This document shows, piece after piece, positions 1 to 8,307 of a DNA stretch of 64,000 nt. The stretch is taken from positions 1 to 64,000 of the forward strand of contig NZ_RJWG01000006.1 in assembly GCF_004011155.1 (NCBI RefSeq), given 5' to 3'. Within the stretch, counting starts at the first letter, position 1. Each line of letters begins with the position of its first letter. Both the position numbers and the translations under genes were made by a program. This stretch comes from Clostridium prolinivorans. GTDB lineage: Bacteria; Bacillota; Clostridia; Clostridiales; Clostridiaceae. Below the pieces are notes generated by a model, which saw only the letters and a program-made list of their open reading frames with translations, had not been told where the DNA came from and did not search any database.

Positions 1-97
1 CAATTAATGATGGATTTGTAGTTACTCCACAAATGACACCCATTTCATTAGCTTCTCTAATTTCCTTAACATTAGCAGTATCAATAAATAATTTCAT
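1..97 (-). CDS. Transaldolase / fructose-6-phosphate aldolase-like protein (5' part only)
   Basis: Only the first 32 codons lie in the window; the gene continues past the left edge. The N-terminus [18 protein letters not shown] followed by VTTNPSLI is the typical opening of small transaldolase/FSA-family aldolases, where the TTNPS segment is the first part of the (beta/alpha)8 barrel. The ATG is preceded by a good AGGAGG. It is divergent from araR and shares its AraR-box-bearing upstream region. I infer it serves the pentose phosphate steps that follow arabinose uptake and belongs to the AraR regulon. Confidence 0.85.
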   Translation of the reverse strand, partial: MKLFIDTANVKEIREANEMGVICGVTTNPSLI

Positions 98-146
98 TGT
101 AAAAATTCCTCCTTTAATTTCCAACATATAAGGTTAATCGATAACA

Positions 147-160
147 ATTGTACGTACATG
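147..160. promoter_or_regulatory. AraR-type operator box 1
   Basis: ATTGTACGTACATG closely matches the palindromic AraR operator core known from Bacillus (TTTGTACGTACAA). It lies 50 bp upstream of the transaldolase start. A further partial half-site, AATTTGTACTACA, follows at about 163-174, which would allow cooperative binding. Confidence 0.7.
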
Positions 161-338
161 TAATTTGTACTACACTTGTATTTTAAGCCATTTATCCATA
201 TAATTCAATATATTTTGAAAGTTTTTAATACTATTTTAAAATATATACTAGAATTAAAGTATTTTCATATATAGAATTTAAAATATTATATATAAAAAGT
301 AAATATAATTATATCAAATATAAAATTTTTACAATACT

Positions 339-352
339 ACTTGTACGTATAA
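339..352. promoter_or_regulatory. AraR-type operator box 2
   Basis: ACTTGTACGTATAA carries the TTGTACGTA core of an AraR operator. It lies about 190 bp upstream of araR and about 190 bp from box 1. Two spaced boxes in a divergent region fit looping or cooperative repression and araR autoregulation. This is a motif match only. Confidence 0.6.
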
Positions 353-360
353 TCTGTAAA

Positions 361-505
361 TGTTATAATAATTTTCTACAAGTTATTTAATGATTAACCT
401 ACAATAAGCTGTAAATTAATTCCCACTATTTTATATTGTTTCTAAATTTCTATTATATATAGTGGTCAATATTTAATAAAAAGACTTTTTGTAATATAAT
501 AATTA
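361..505. repeat. Intergenic element copy A (upstream of araR)
   Basis: About 145 bp that aligns throughout with 3645-3789, upstream of the rubrerythrin gene. Shared blocks include TGTTATAATA, TGATTAAC, TTTATATTGT, and a near-identical stretch running through GTCAATATTTAATAAAAA to TAATAT. The function is unknown; see the finding on the duplicated element. Confidence 0.6.
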
Positions 506-537
506 AATATATTAAAAAATAAGCAGGTGTAATATAT

Positions 538-1629
538 ATGTCAGTAAAAAAACCAAAATATCAACAACTTAAAGACTATATAATATCAGCAATTAATTCA
601 AATGAATTAAAGGTAGGAGACAAAATATATTCTGAAAATGAATTAGCAGAAAAATTTGAAATGAGCAGACATACTGTAAGGCAAGCTTTAGGAGAACTTG
701 TTAATGAAGGATGGCTATATAAAATTCAAGGTAAAGGTACTTTTGTTGACGAAAAACATAATAAAACAGCAAGTAAATCTAAAGTTGTAGCTGTTATTAC
801 TACTTATTTAAGCGACTATATATTCCCTTCTATTATAAGAGGCATAGATACTGTACTTTCTGAAAACGGCTATAATATTCATTTAAGCTGCACATATAAT
901 CAGCATGAAAAAGAAAGACTCTGCCTTGAAAATTTATTGAATCAAAATGTATCTGCAATAATCGTGGAACCTACTAAAAGTGCTCTGCCAAATCCTAATA
1001 TTGATATGTATAAAAATTTTATAAACTTAAATATACCTATTTTATTTATTCATGGGTGCTATAAAGAACTAAATTGTTCTTATATTGTTGAAGATGATAC
1101 TGAAGCTGGATTTTTAGCAGCAAAACATCTTATAGAATTAGGTCATAAAAATATTGGAGGAATTTTTAAAATTGATGATATTCAAGGGCATATGAGATTT
1201 GCTGGATTTCAAAAGGCTCTTTATGAAAACTCAATAAAAATTTCTGATTCTAGAATTCTTTGGTTTGAAACTTCTGATATAGATGATAATTTTAAATCTA
1301 AATATACTTACTTTGAAAAAATATTATCTAATTGTACTGCAATAGTTTTCTACAATGATCAAACTACAATTAAATTTATGGATATTATAAGAGAAAAAAA
1401 TTTAAATGTTCCTGAAGACATATCTATAGTAAGTTTTGATGATTCTCAGCTTGCAGTAGCTTCTGAAATTAAACTTACAACAGTTGCTCACCCTAAAGAA
1501 GCTCTTGGAAAAGAAGCTGCAAAAGCAATAATAAATATGATTAAAAAAAATCAAGATTATTATAATATAAAAATGAAACCTAAATTAATTATAAGAAAAA
1601 GTACCAAAGAATTAACATCTAATATATAA
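538..1629 (+). CDS. araR: Arabinose repressor AraR (GntR HTH fused to LacI-type sensor)
   Basis: This 363-residue protein has a GntR-type winged helix in residues 1-70 (KYQQLKDYI, SENELAEKF, SRHTVRQALGELV). A periplasmic-binding-like LacI/GalR sensor domain fills residues 80-355 (AVITTYLSDYIFPSIIRG, HKNIGGIF, VSFDDSQLA). A GntR head on a LacI body, about 360 residues long, is the hallmark of AraR, which releases DNA on binding L-arabinose. AraR-type boxes occur in its own upstream region and before the divergent transaldolase. It starts at ATG after GCAGGTG. A hairpin terminator follows directly. An arabinofuranosidase operon lies 53 kb away in the same window, but I saw no AraR box there. 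Confidence 0.9.
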   Translation: MSVKKPKYQQLKDYIISAINSNELKVGDKIYSENELAEKFEMSRHTVRQALGELVNEGWLYKIQGKGTFVDEKHNKTASKSKVVAVITTYLSDYIFPSIIRGIDTVLSENGYNIHLSCTYNQHEKERLCLENLLNQNVSAIIVEPTKSALPNPNIDMYKNFINLNIPILFIHGCYKELNCSYIVEDDTEAGFLAAKHLIELGHKNIGGIFKIDDIQGHMRFAGFQKALYENSIKISDSRILWFETSDIDDNFKSKYTYFEKILSNCTAIVFYNDQTTIKFMDIIREKNLNVPEDISIVSFDDSQLAVASEIKLTTVAHPKEALGKEAAKAIINMIKKNQDYYNIKMKPKLIIRKSTKELTSNI

Positions 1630-1656
1630 AAAGCAGATTAAATTAGTCTGCTTTTT
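1628..1656. terminator. Bidirectional terminator between araR and the deacetylase gene
   Basis: The stem AAAAAGCAGA / TCTGCTTTTT has a 9-nt loop and A/T tracts on both sides. It can end araR (+) and the converging gene at 1674-2420 (-). Confidence 0.85.
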
Positions 1657-1673
1657 ATATAAAATAACTACTT

Positions 1674-2420
1674 TTACTTAAATCTAAAATAATATTCTGA
1701 AGTTTCATTTGTTATAGCCTTAAATTTATATCCTGAATTTTTATAATAATTTATAATTTCAGGAAGAGCTATAGCTGTATTTTTATTAACTTGATCACAG
1801 TGAAGAAGTAAAAATATTCTTGAGTAAGACTTACCCACTACATTGTGTGATTCCATAATTAATTTATTAACTGGAGTATTATAATTTAATCCATCAGAAA
1901 GACTTGCATTCCAATCATATATTTTATAGTTTTTTTTGTGAAGCCTATCTAAAAGTTCAGAATTTAAAAATGGTTTGCTTCCTCCTGGAAATCTAATAAT
2001 ATTAGGTCTAAAGCCAAGTACTCTATTTACTTCTTCTGCAGTATCATCCATTTCTTTTATAAAATTATCATAACTTGAATAAATTTGATTATATTTATGA
2101 GAAAAACTGTGAAGTCCTATAGAATGTCCTTCATCATACATTCTTTTTAAAATATTTTCTCTTCCCTTTATTTTACTTCCAACTACAAAAAAAGTTGCTT
2201 TAACATTACTTTCTTTTAAAATATCTAATATTTTATCACTTACTATATAACTTGGTCCATCATCAAAAGTTAAATAAATAACTTTTTCTTTTTTGTATTC
2301 TTCCTTACTATCTTTTGTATCTTTTGCTAAAACTATTTTTGAAGTTATCATGCAAAGAATTAATATTAAATAAACAAATGAAAAAATATATAATAAGAAC
2401 TTTTTATTTTTTTCTCTCAT
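1674..2420 (-). CDS. Polysaccharide deacetylase (NodB/PdaA-like), membrane anchored
   Basis: The protein has 248 residues, with an uncleaved signal or membrane anchor at about residues 8-30 and a NodB-fold deacetylase domain behind it. Carbohydrate esterase family 4 motifs are visible: TFDDGPS at 51-57 (catalytic base and metal Asp), HSFSH at 104-108 (metal His pair) and RFPGGS at 143-148. It probably removes acetyl groups from peptidoglycan amino sugars at the cell surface. In spore formers PdaA-type members make the muramic lactam of the cortex, but the sequence does not separate vegetative from sporulation members. ATG with GGAGG. Monocistronic, bounded by terminators. Confidence 0.85.
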   Translation of the reverse strand: MREKNKKFLLYIFSFVYLILILCMITSKIVLAKDTKDSKEEYKKEKVIYLTFDDGPSYIVSDKILDILKESNVKATFFVVGSKIKGRENILKRMYDEGHSIGLHSFSHKYNQIYSSYDNFIKEMDDTAEEVNRVLGFRPNIIRFPGGSKPFLNSELLDRLHKKNYKIYDWNASLSDGLNYNTPVNKLIMESHNVVGKSYSRIFLLLHCDQVNKNTAIALPEIINYYKNSGYKFKAITNETSEYYFRFK

Positions 2421-2441
2421 GTCTTAATCCTCCAGACTAAA

Positions 2442-2486
2442 AATTAAATTATCTATTTTAGTATAACCTAAAATAGATAATTTAAT
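2442..2486 (-). terminator. Terminator after yhaM
   Basis: A long AT-rich inverted repeat (AATTAAATTATCTATTTTAG, 6-nt loop, then its complement) lies just downstream of the yhaM stop and upstream of the deacetylase start. In the minus direction it is followed by a T-rich run. Confidence 0.75.
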
Positions 2487-2496
2487 TTTTTTGTCC

Positions 2497-3459
2497 TTAT
2501 TCTTGACATGTTATATTCCCTTTATATAATTTTCTATTTTCTAATGAAAATATTTTTTCTGAAAAACTTCCTATATTAGTTTCTCCAAGGACTCTATTCA
2601 TATCATACATTCTTGCGTCTATTATATCTAAATGATGTAATAGCTCTGCTTCTGGAAACATTGGCTTTACCGGGCTTCCGTATTCTGGCTCATAATGATG
2701 AGAGAGTATCATATGTTGTAACATTATAGTTACTTCCTTATCTGCTCCTACATTTTCAGCTGCTATTTCCAAATTTTTAACACCTTGAATTATATGCCCT
2801 AAAAGCTGTCCTTCTACTGTATATTCGCTAACTATCCCAAGATTATTAGCATTCATTTCTTCAATTTTTGCCATATCATGAAGTATAATGCCTCCGTATA
2901 ATAAATCTTTATTTAAATATGTATATATTTCACAAAGCTTTTCTCCAGCTTTAAGCATTGTAAGTATATGATATAAAAGTCCTGATTTTATAGAATGGTG
3001 ATTTTTCATAGCAGCAGGATAATGCATTAATTTTTCTTTATTTTTTTCTATAATAAATTTAACAATATTTTTTATATCTTTATTTTTTATACATGAAATA
3101 TATTTAGTAATTTCACTGTACATAAAATCAGCTTCTAATGGTGCAGTCTCTACAAAATCCTCTATATTAACTTTATCTTCTTCTACTGCTTCTCTTAATC
3201 TTTCTATTTTAAGCTGTAATGAATTTTGCCAAAGGTTTACTAATCCTCTTACCTTTATAAGCATATTTTGAATATATCTTTTTTCGTCTCCGTCTGAATA
3301 TTCCCAAAGCTTTGCATTTATTTCACCAGTTTTATCTCCTAAAGTAAAATCCATATATTTTTTACCATTTGAAGAAGTTTTTAATTCTACAGACTTTACA
3401 ATAAAAAATCCATCTATCCTTTCATTAACTTGAAACTCATTAATTTTTTTTAATTCCAA
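2497..3459 (-). CDS. yhaM: 3'-5' exoribonuclease YhaM (OB fold + HD domain)
   Basis: The protein has 320 residues. An N-terminal OB nucleic-acid-binding fold (about 15-95, with the KTGEINAKLW strand) is followed by an HD phosphohydrolase domain with metal ligands in HHSIKSGLLYH (154-164) and LHDMAK (193-198, HD pair). This arrangement and length match the YhaM/CBF1 family of Mn-dependent 3'-5' exonucleases acting on RNA and single-stranded DNA in Firmicutes. Translation starts at TTG, placed 9 nt after GAGAGGAG. It is a single gene with its own terminator. Confidence 0.9.
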   Translation of the reverse strand: MELKKINEFQVNERIDGFFIVKSVELKTSSNGKKYMDFTLGDKTGEINAKLWEYSDGDEKRYIQNMLIKVRGLVNLWQNSLQLKIERLREAVEEDKVNIEDFVETAPLEADFMYSEITKYISCIKNKDIKNIVKFIIEKNKEKLMHYPAAMKNHHSIKSGLLYHILTMLKAGEKLCEIYTYLNKDLLYGGIILHDMAKIEEMNANNLGIVSEYTVEGQLLGHIIQGVKNLEIAAENVGADKEVTIMLQHMILSHHYEPEYGSPVKPMFPEAELLHHLDIIDARMYDMNRVLGETNIGSFSEKIFSLENRKLYKGNITCQE

Positions 3460-3890
3460 TGAAATTCTCCTCTCTTATACAAGTTTACTAAAATTATATG
3501 TTAATAAATAACTTTTCATATATTATCTTACTATCTATATTAATATATAAATTTAATCTTTTATAATCAAAATATACTTATAATTATAAGTAATTTTTAA
3601 TATAAGTACAATTTAAAAGTATATTATAATCATTTGTATGTTGTTATAATATTAAATCTTTAGACAATATATATTGATTAACACACAATATAAAATAGCT
3701 TTCACTATACAATTTATATTGTCTTTAAATATATTTATCTCTACATATAGTAATCAATATTTAATAAAAAACTTTTGTAAAATAATAATATAATTTATAG
3801 TTTATTATAAATTAATTATATTTAGCAATGAATTAAATTTTTTTATTAAACAATAATATATATGTATAATATTTTAAAGGAGTGTGTTAA
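3460..3890. promoter_or_regulatory. 431-bp AT-rich upstream region of the rubrerythrin gene
   Basis: No ORF is credible here. The region carries promoters for yhaM (-) and rubrerythrin (+) that are hard to assign in such AT-rich DNA. TTATAATCATTTGTA near 3624-3640 resembles a PerR box (TTATAATNATTATAA) at 12 of 15 positions. PerR control of rubrerythrins is known in clostridia, so this is a weak candidate operator. The segment 3645-3789 is a copy of the element upstream of araR. Confidence 0.4.
3645..3789. repeat. Intergenic element copy B (upstream of rubrerythrin)
   Basis: Aligns along about 145 bp with 361-505. The most conserved part is CAATATTTAATAAAAA followed by ACTTTTGTAA and AATAATAAT, about 100 bp before the start codon, in the same position relative to the gene as copy A. 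Confidence 0.6.
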
Positions 3891-4445
3891 ATGTCGCTAA
3901 AAAATGCTATGACTGCAGATTTTTTACGTTCAGCATATGGTGGAGAAAGTATGGCTCATATGCGATATCTTATTTGGGGAGAAAATGCTCAAAAAGATGG
4001 TTATCCAAATATAGGAAGACTTTTTAAGGCTATTGCATATGCAGAGTGGTGTCACGCCAAAAATCACTTTAATGTATTAAAAGAACAGGTAGGAGATAAC
4101 ACTGTTGCAGCAGGTGGAGTATTTGGAAATACAAACATTATAGAAAATCTTCAAGGTGCAATTAATGGTGAATTACATGAAGTAGAGCAAATGTATCCAG
4201 TTTATTTAGAAACTGCAAAATTTCAAGAAGAAAAAGATGCTCAGCGTTCTTTTCACTTTGCTTTAGAAGCTGAAAAAATTCATGCTGAAATGTTTAAAAA
4301 TGCACAAAATTCAGCTAAAGAAGGAAAAGATATAGGAAATGAAACTATATACATATGCCCAGTTTGTGGTTTTACTGAAATTGGAGATAATGTAGAAAAA
4401 TGCCCAGTTTGTGGAGCTAAAAAAGAATTATTTAAATCATTTTAA
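3891..4445 (+). CDS. Rubrerythrin
   Basis: The protein has 184 residues. An N-terminal ferritin-like four-helix bundle carries diiron ligands (E19 in YGGESMAH, the ExxH pair EWCH at 52-55, GELHEVE, and a second ExxH in EAEKIH). A C-terminal rubredoxin-like knuckle carries two CPVCG motifs (C156, C159, C171, C174). It reduces hydrogen peroxide with electrons from NADH-linked rubredoxin systems, an oxygen-defence role in anaerobes. ATG follows AAAGGAG. Monocistronic, ending at a strong bidirectional terminator. The order diiron domain then rubredoxin is that of classical, not reverse, rubrerythrin. Confidence 0.93.
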   Translation: MSLKNAMTADFLRSAYGGESMAHMRYLIWGENAQKDGYPNIGRLFKAIAYAEWCHAKNHFNVLKEQVGDNTVAAGGVFGNTNIIENLQGAINGELHEVEQMYPVYLETAKFQEEKDAQRSFHFALEAEKIHAEMFKNAQNSAKEGKDIGNETIYICPVCGFTEIGDNVEKCPVCGAKKELFKSF

Positions 4446-4450
4446 AAATT

Positions 4451-4487
4451 TTTAAGGCAGGCTTTTAGTTTAAAGCCTGCCTTAAAT
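4451..4487. terminator. Bidirectional terminator between rubrerythrin and addA
   Basis: Perfect stem TTTAAGGCAGGCTTT / AAAGCCTGCCTTAAA with a 7-nt loop, serving the convergent genes on both sides. Confidence 0.9.
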
Positions 4488-4503
4488 TTAAATATATTAA
4501 ATT

Positions 4504-7500
4504 TTAATACTTTATTATTTCTCCATTACTAAATAAATATATATATTTTTCTTTAGGCTTTTCTCCTATTATACTTTCTATTGCCTTTGCATAATAATAA
4601 ATCTGTCTTTCATATCTTTTTTTAATTTCTTCCATATTTTCTTTCGTTATATAATCTGTTTTATAATCTAAAAGAACTATACCATCTTCTTCTTTAAAAA
4701 AACAATCTATAACTCCCATAAGAAGAGTTTCTTCTTTTTCATAAATTTCTTTTGAAAGGTTATTATTTATCTCTGTACTTTTTACTCTTATATGAAATGC
4801 AACTTCTCTTTCTATATCTTTCTCTAAATTATTTACTTTAAGCATTCTTTTGCCAATAGGTGATTTAAAAAAGTTTAAAATTTTATCTATATTTATAGTT
4901 TTTGCCTGTTCCTCTGTAAGAAGCTCTCTTAAGACCATAGATTTTACTTGTTTATCTATTTCATTAAAACTACCTACATTTTTTAAATCAATATGCTGCA
5001 TTACAAAATGTAAAACTGTTCCTCTCTCTGCAGCTGATAAGCCTTTCCTTTCCTCTAAAAAAGCTGGTTTTTTAGATATTTTTTCTACAAACATAGGCGT
5101 TGTATAATCATCTTTTTCAGGATTATTTATAAGTCTTTTCAGCTCTGTAACTGAAAGCTTTGCAGGTATTTTAGAAGCTTCTGTATATTTATATGAAAAA
5201 CTTAATCTTCTCTCTACTTCCTTCTTAAACTTACTTTCAGGTTTTTTATCTTTTATTTCTTCTAGATATCCACAATTTATTTCTTCACCTTCGTTTTTAT
5301 CCACACTTTCTTCTAAAATATTGTTAACAACCTCTTTTTTATCCCAAAGTTTAATTTCCCATCTTGAATTGTTAGAAGAAATTTTCCCTATTTTAAAATC
5401 TTCTACTTTAGCAATATTTCTTAATATTTCACCATCTTTATGCTTAAGTATTGCAAGTACAATCCATTCTAAATAACTCTTTGCATTAAATGCAGCATAC
5501 TCTGGGACATTTTCATTATTTTTTTCTAAACTATCACACCATTTACTTAAAGAAGCTTCTATATCATTTAGCATACCGGTTATAATAAGTTTTTCCTTTG
5601 CTCTTGTAAATGCAACATATAAAATCCTTATTTCTTCAGAAAGAGTTTCAAGTTTTATTTTATTTTTAAGTGCCATTTTAATTATAGTAGAATGCTGTAT
5701 TCTTTTTTCAGGATTTATATACTCTGGTCCAATTCCTAATTTTTGATGATAAAGAATTTTATTATTTAAATCCATCATATTAAAATTTTTCCCGCTGGAT
5801 GAAAGTATAACTACTGGAAATTCCAATCCTTTACTCTTATGTATGCTCATAATTCTTACTACATTTTCATTTTCACCAAGTATCTTTGCACTACCCATAT
5901 CTCCACTACTATTTTTTAATTTATTTATAAAATTTACAAAATTAAATAATCCTCTATAACTTGTTTTTTCAAATTGTCTTGCTCTTTCAAAAAGTATTCT
6001 CAAATTTGCTTGTCTTTGAACTCCACCAGGCATAGCCCCAACATATCCATAATATCCAGAAGATGTAAATAGATACCAAATAAGTTCATCTATAGGCATA
6101 AATTGTGCTTTATCTCTATAATTTTCTAAATTTTCCAAAAAGTTTTTAACTTTTTTTAAGGTATTTTCATTACTTTCATTTTTACTACCTTCAGCAAACT
6201 TTTTAAGAGCTATATAAAATGGTACTTTATTATCTACAAGCCTTATGTCTATAAGTTCTTCTGGAGTAAAAGAAAATATAGGACTTCTTAAAACTGCAAT
6301 AAGAGGAATATCTTGAAGAGGATTATCTATAATTTGAAGTAAAGACATCATAGTTCTTATTTCTATAGTTTCAAAATATCCATTACCTGTATCTGCATAT
6401 ACAGGTATTCCTTCTTTTTCAAATTCTTCTACAAATATTGCTGCATAATCTTTTGTAGCACGAAGAAGTACAACTATATCTCTATATTGAAGATTTCTAT
6501 AATCATTTAAGCTTTTATCAAAGACTTTAAAATTTTTCCCATTTTTTATCATAATCAATTCTTTAATTCTTCTGGCAGCAACTCTGGCTTCAATTTGAAT
6601 ATTATCTAAACTTTCTTCTTCATCTTCCTCATCTAACATTTCTGATACTTCTTTTATATCTTCTGATACTTCTTCTTTTTTATCTTTTTTCTCTATAATA
6701 TGAATCTCAATAGGTCCTCCTGTTATACTGTCATAATCTTGTATAATTTTATAATCTGCTCCTAAATTCAGTGCCTCTTTATCTGTATATTCAAGCTCTC
6801 CTATATTTTTAGACATTAGAGATTTAAAAATATAATTTACTCCATTTATAATTTCGCTTCTGCTTCTAAAATTTTTATAAAGAGTTATAACCCTGTTTTT
6901 ACTGCCCTCTTCTTTAGAATAATTTTCATATTTCTCTAAAAAAAGTTCTGGTACTGCCTGTCTAAACCTATAAATACTTTGCTTTATATCTCCAACCATA
7001 AACACATTAGGATTATCTTCAAATTTTCTTGAAACCATATTTATTATAACTTCTTGAACTAAATTACTGTCTTGATATTCATCTACTAAAATTTCATCAA
7101 AATGCTTTCTAAACTCTAATGCTATTTCAGAAGGCACAATTTCATCATTTTCATCTTTAGCCGTTAATATACTTAATGCTAAATGTTCTAAATCATTAAA
7201 ATCTAAAATACCTCTTTCTCTTTTCTTTTCTGTATAAAGCTTATTAAAATCTAAAACTAAATTCCCAAGTTCTTTCATAAGAGGATACATAAAAATCAAT
7301 TCTTCTTTTATTTCTTCATTACTAAAGTTAAAAAAATCATTATTTATTTGTTTTATTTTTTCCTTTACTTTTTTATTCCTTATATCTAATAATTTTTTCT
7401 TTAAATCTTCATCATAAATATCATTTTTCTTTAATGTTTTTAATTTAGAAAATTTACAGTTTTCAAATTCATATTTAATAACTTCCCATTTTGAATTTAA

Positions 7501-8307
7501 AGAAAGTATTAAATTATCAATAATATTCATATCATCATTAAATGTATCTAAATATAACTCTAATCCAGAAGAATTTTTAATCATATCTATTGCCTTATTT
7601 ATTAAAGCTTTAATTTCAAGAAGTTCAAGCTTTACAGTTTCTATAATAACTTTTCCCCATTTAGTTTCTTTAAAATCAAAATCCTCATTTACATTAAAAG
7701 CTTCATAAGCCTCTTTAATCCATTTTTCAGGCCAAGGTCCACTCATTACAAATTTATATAAATTAATAACTATATCTTTAAGTTTAGCATCACTTCTCCC
7801 TCCACCATAAGCTTCAACAAGTCTTAAAAAATTACTTTCAGTATTTTCTTCTGCTTCTTTATACTTTTCTTCAAAAAATTCATCTATAGTTTCTGATTTT
7901 AAAAGTATTTCTTCCGTACTATCTGCAATTCTAAAATCAGGATCTAAATCTATGTGATGAAAATTATTTCTTATAATATCTAAACAAAAAGAATGTATAG
8001 TTGTTATTTTAGACTTATTTAAAAGAGTAAGCTGTCTTTGAAGAATTTTAGATTCAGGATTTTTATCTAAAGCTTTAGAAATTGCATCTCCTATTCTTTC
8101 TCTCATTTCAGCTGCAGCAGCATTTGTAAAAGTAACTACTAAAAGTCTATCTATATCAACGGGATTTTCTTCATTGCTTATAATTCTAATAATTCTTTCA
8201 ACTAAAACTGCTGTTTTACCTGAACCTGCAGCTGCAGCTACAAGAAGATTACAATTTCTTGTTTCTATAGCTTCCTTTTGCTCTTTAGTCCAATTAGTAT
8301 CGCTCAT
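4504..8307 (-). CDS. addA: ATP-dependent helicase/nuclease subunit A (AddA)
   Basis: The protein has 1267 residues. A UvrD-type superfamily 1 helicase begins with Walker A AAAGSGKTAVL (about residues 25-35) and contains VDEYQDSN (DEAD-like motif II), GDIKQSIYRFRQA, MSIHKSKGLEFPVV and YVAFTRAKEKL. A C-terminal RecB-like nuclease carries GVIDCFF and LLDYKTDY (about 1195-1215). With AddB it forms the recombinational-repair nuclease that processes double-strand breaks and recognises Chi. Its ATG immediately follows the addB stop codon with no gap; the Shine-Dalgarno AAGGAGG sits inside the end of addB, so translation is coupled. Such RecBCD-like nucleases are also a known source of DNA ends for CRISPR adaptation. 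Confidence 0.96.
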   Translation of the reverse strand: MSDTNWTKEQKEAIETRNCNLLVAAAAGSGKTAVLVERIIRIISNEENPVDIDRLLVVTFTNAAAAEMRERIGDAISKALDKNPESKILQRQLTLLNKSKITTIHSFCLDIIRNNFHHIDLDPDFRIADSTEEILLKSETIDEFFEEKYKEAEENTESNFLRLVEAYGGGRSDAKLKDIVINLYKFVMSGPWPEKWIKEAYEAFNVNEDFDFKETKWGKVIIETVKLELLEIKALINKAIDMIKNSSGLELYLDTFNDDMNIIDNLILSLNSKWEVIKYEFENCKFSKLKTLKKNDIYDEDLKKKLLDIRNKKVKEKIKQINNDFFNFSNEEIKEELIFMYPLMKELGNLVLDFNKLYTEKKRERGILDFNDLEHLALSILTAKDENDEIVPSEIALEFRKHFDEILVDEYQDSNLVQEVIINMVSRKFEDNPNVFMVGDIKQSIYRFRQAVPELFLEKYENYSKEEGSKNRVITLYKNFRSRSEIINGVNYIFKSLMSKNIGELEYTDKEALNLGADYKIIQDYDSITGGPIEIHIIEKKDKKEEVSEDIKEVSEMLDEEDEEESLDNIQIEARVAARRIKELIMIKNGKNFKVFDKSLNDYRNLQYRDIVVLLRATKDYAAIFVEEFEKEGIPVYADTGNGYFETIEIRTMMSLLQIIDNPLQDIPLIAVLRSPIFSFTPEELIDIRLVDNKVPFYIALKKFAEGSKNESNENTLKKVKNFLENLENYRDKAQFMPIDELIWYLFTSSGYYGYVGAMPGGVQRQANLRILFERARQFEKTSYRGLFNFVNFINKLKNSSGDMGSAKILGENENVVRIMSIHKSKGLEFPVVILSSSGKNFNMMDLNNKILYHQKLGIGPEYINPEKRIQHSTIIKMALKNKIKLETLSEEIRILYVAFTRAKEKLIITGMLNDIEASLSKWCDSLEKNNENVPEYAAFNAKSYLEWIVLAILKHKDGEILRNIAKVEDFKIGKISSNNSRWEIKLWDKKEVVNNILEESVDKNEGEEINCGYLEEIKDKKPESKFKKEVERRLSFSYKYTEASKIPAKLSVTELKRLINNPEKDDYTTPMFVEKISKKPAFLEERKGLSAAERGTVLHFVMQHIDLKNVGSFNEIDKQVKSMVLRELLTEEQAKTINIDKILNFFKSPIGKRMLKVNNLEKDIEREVAFHIRVKSTEINNNLSKEIYEKEETLLMGVIDCFFKEEDGIVLLDYKTDYITKENMEEIKKRYERQIYYYAKAIESIIGEKPKEKYIYLFSNGEIIKY

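Noticed and set aside
538-1629. Simple LacI-family regulator
   Set aside because: The DNA-binding head is GntR-type, which with a LacI body identifies AraR.
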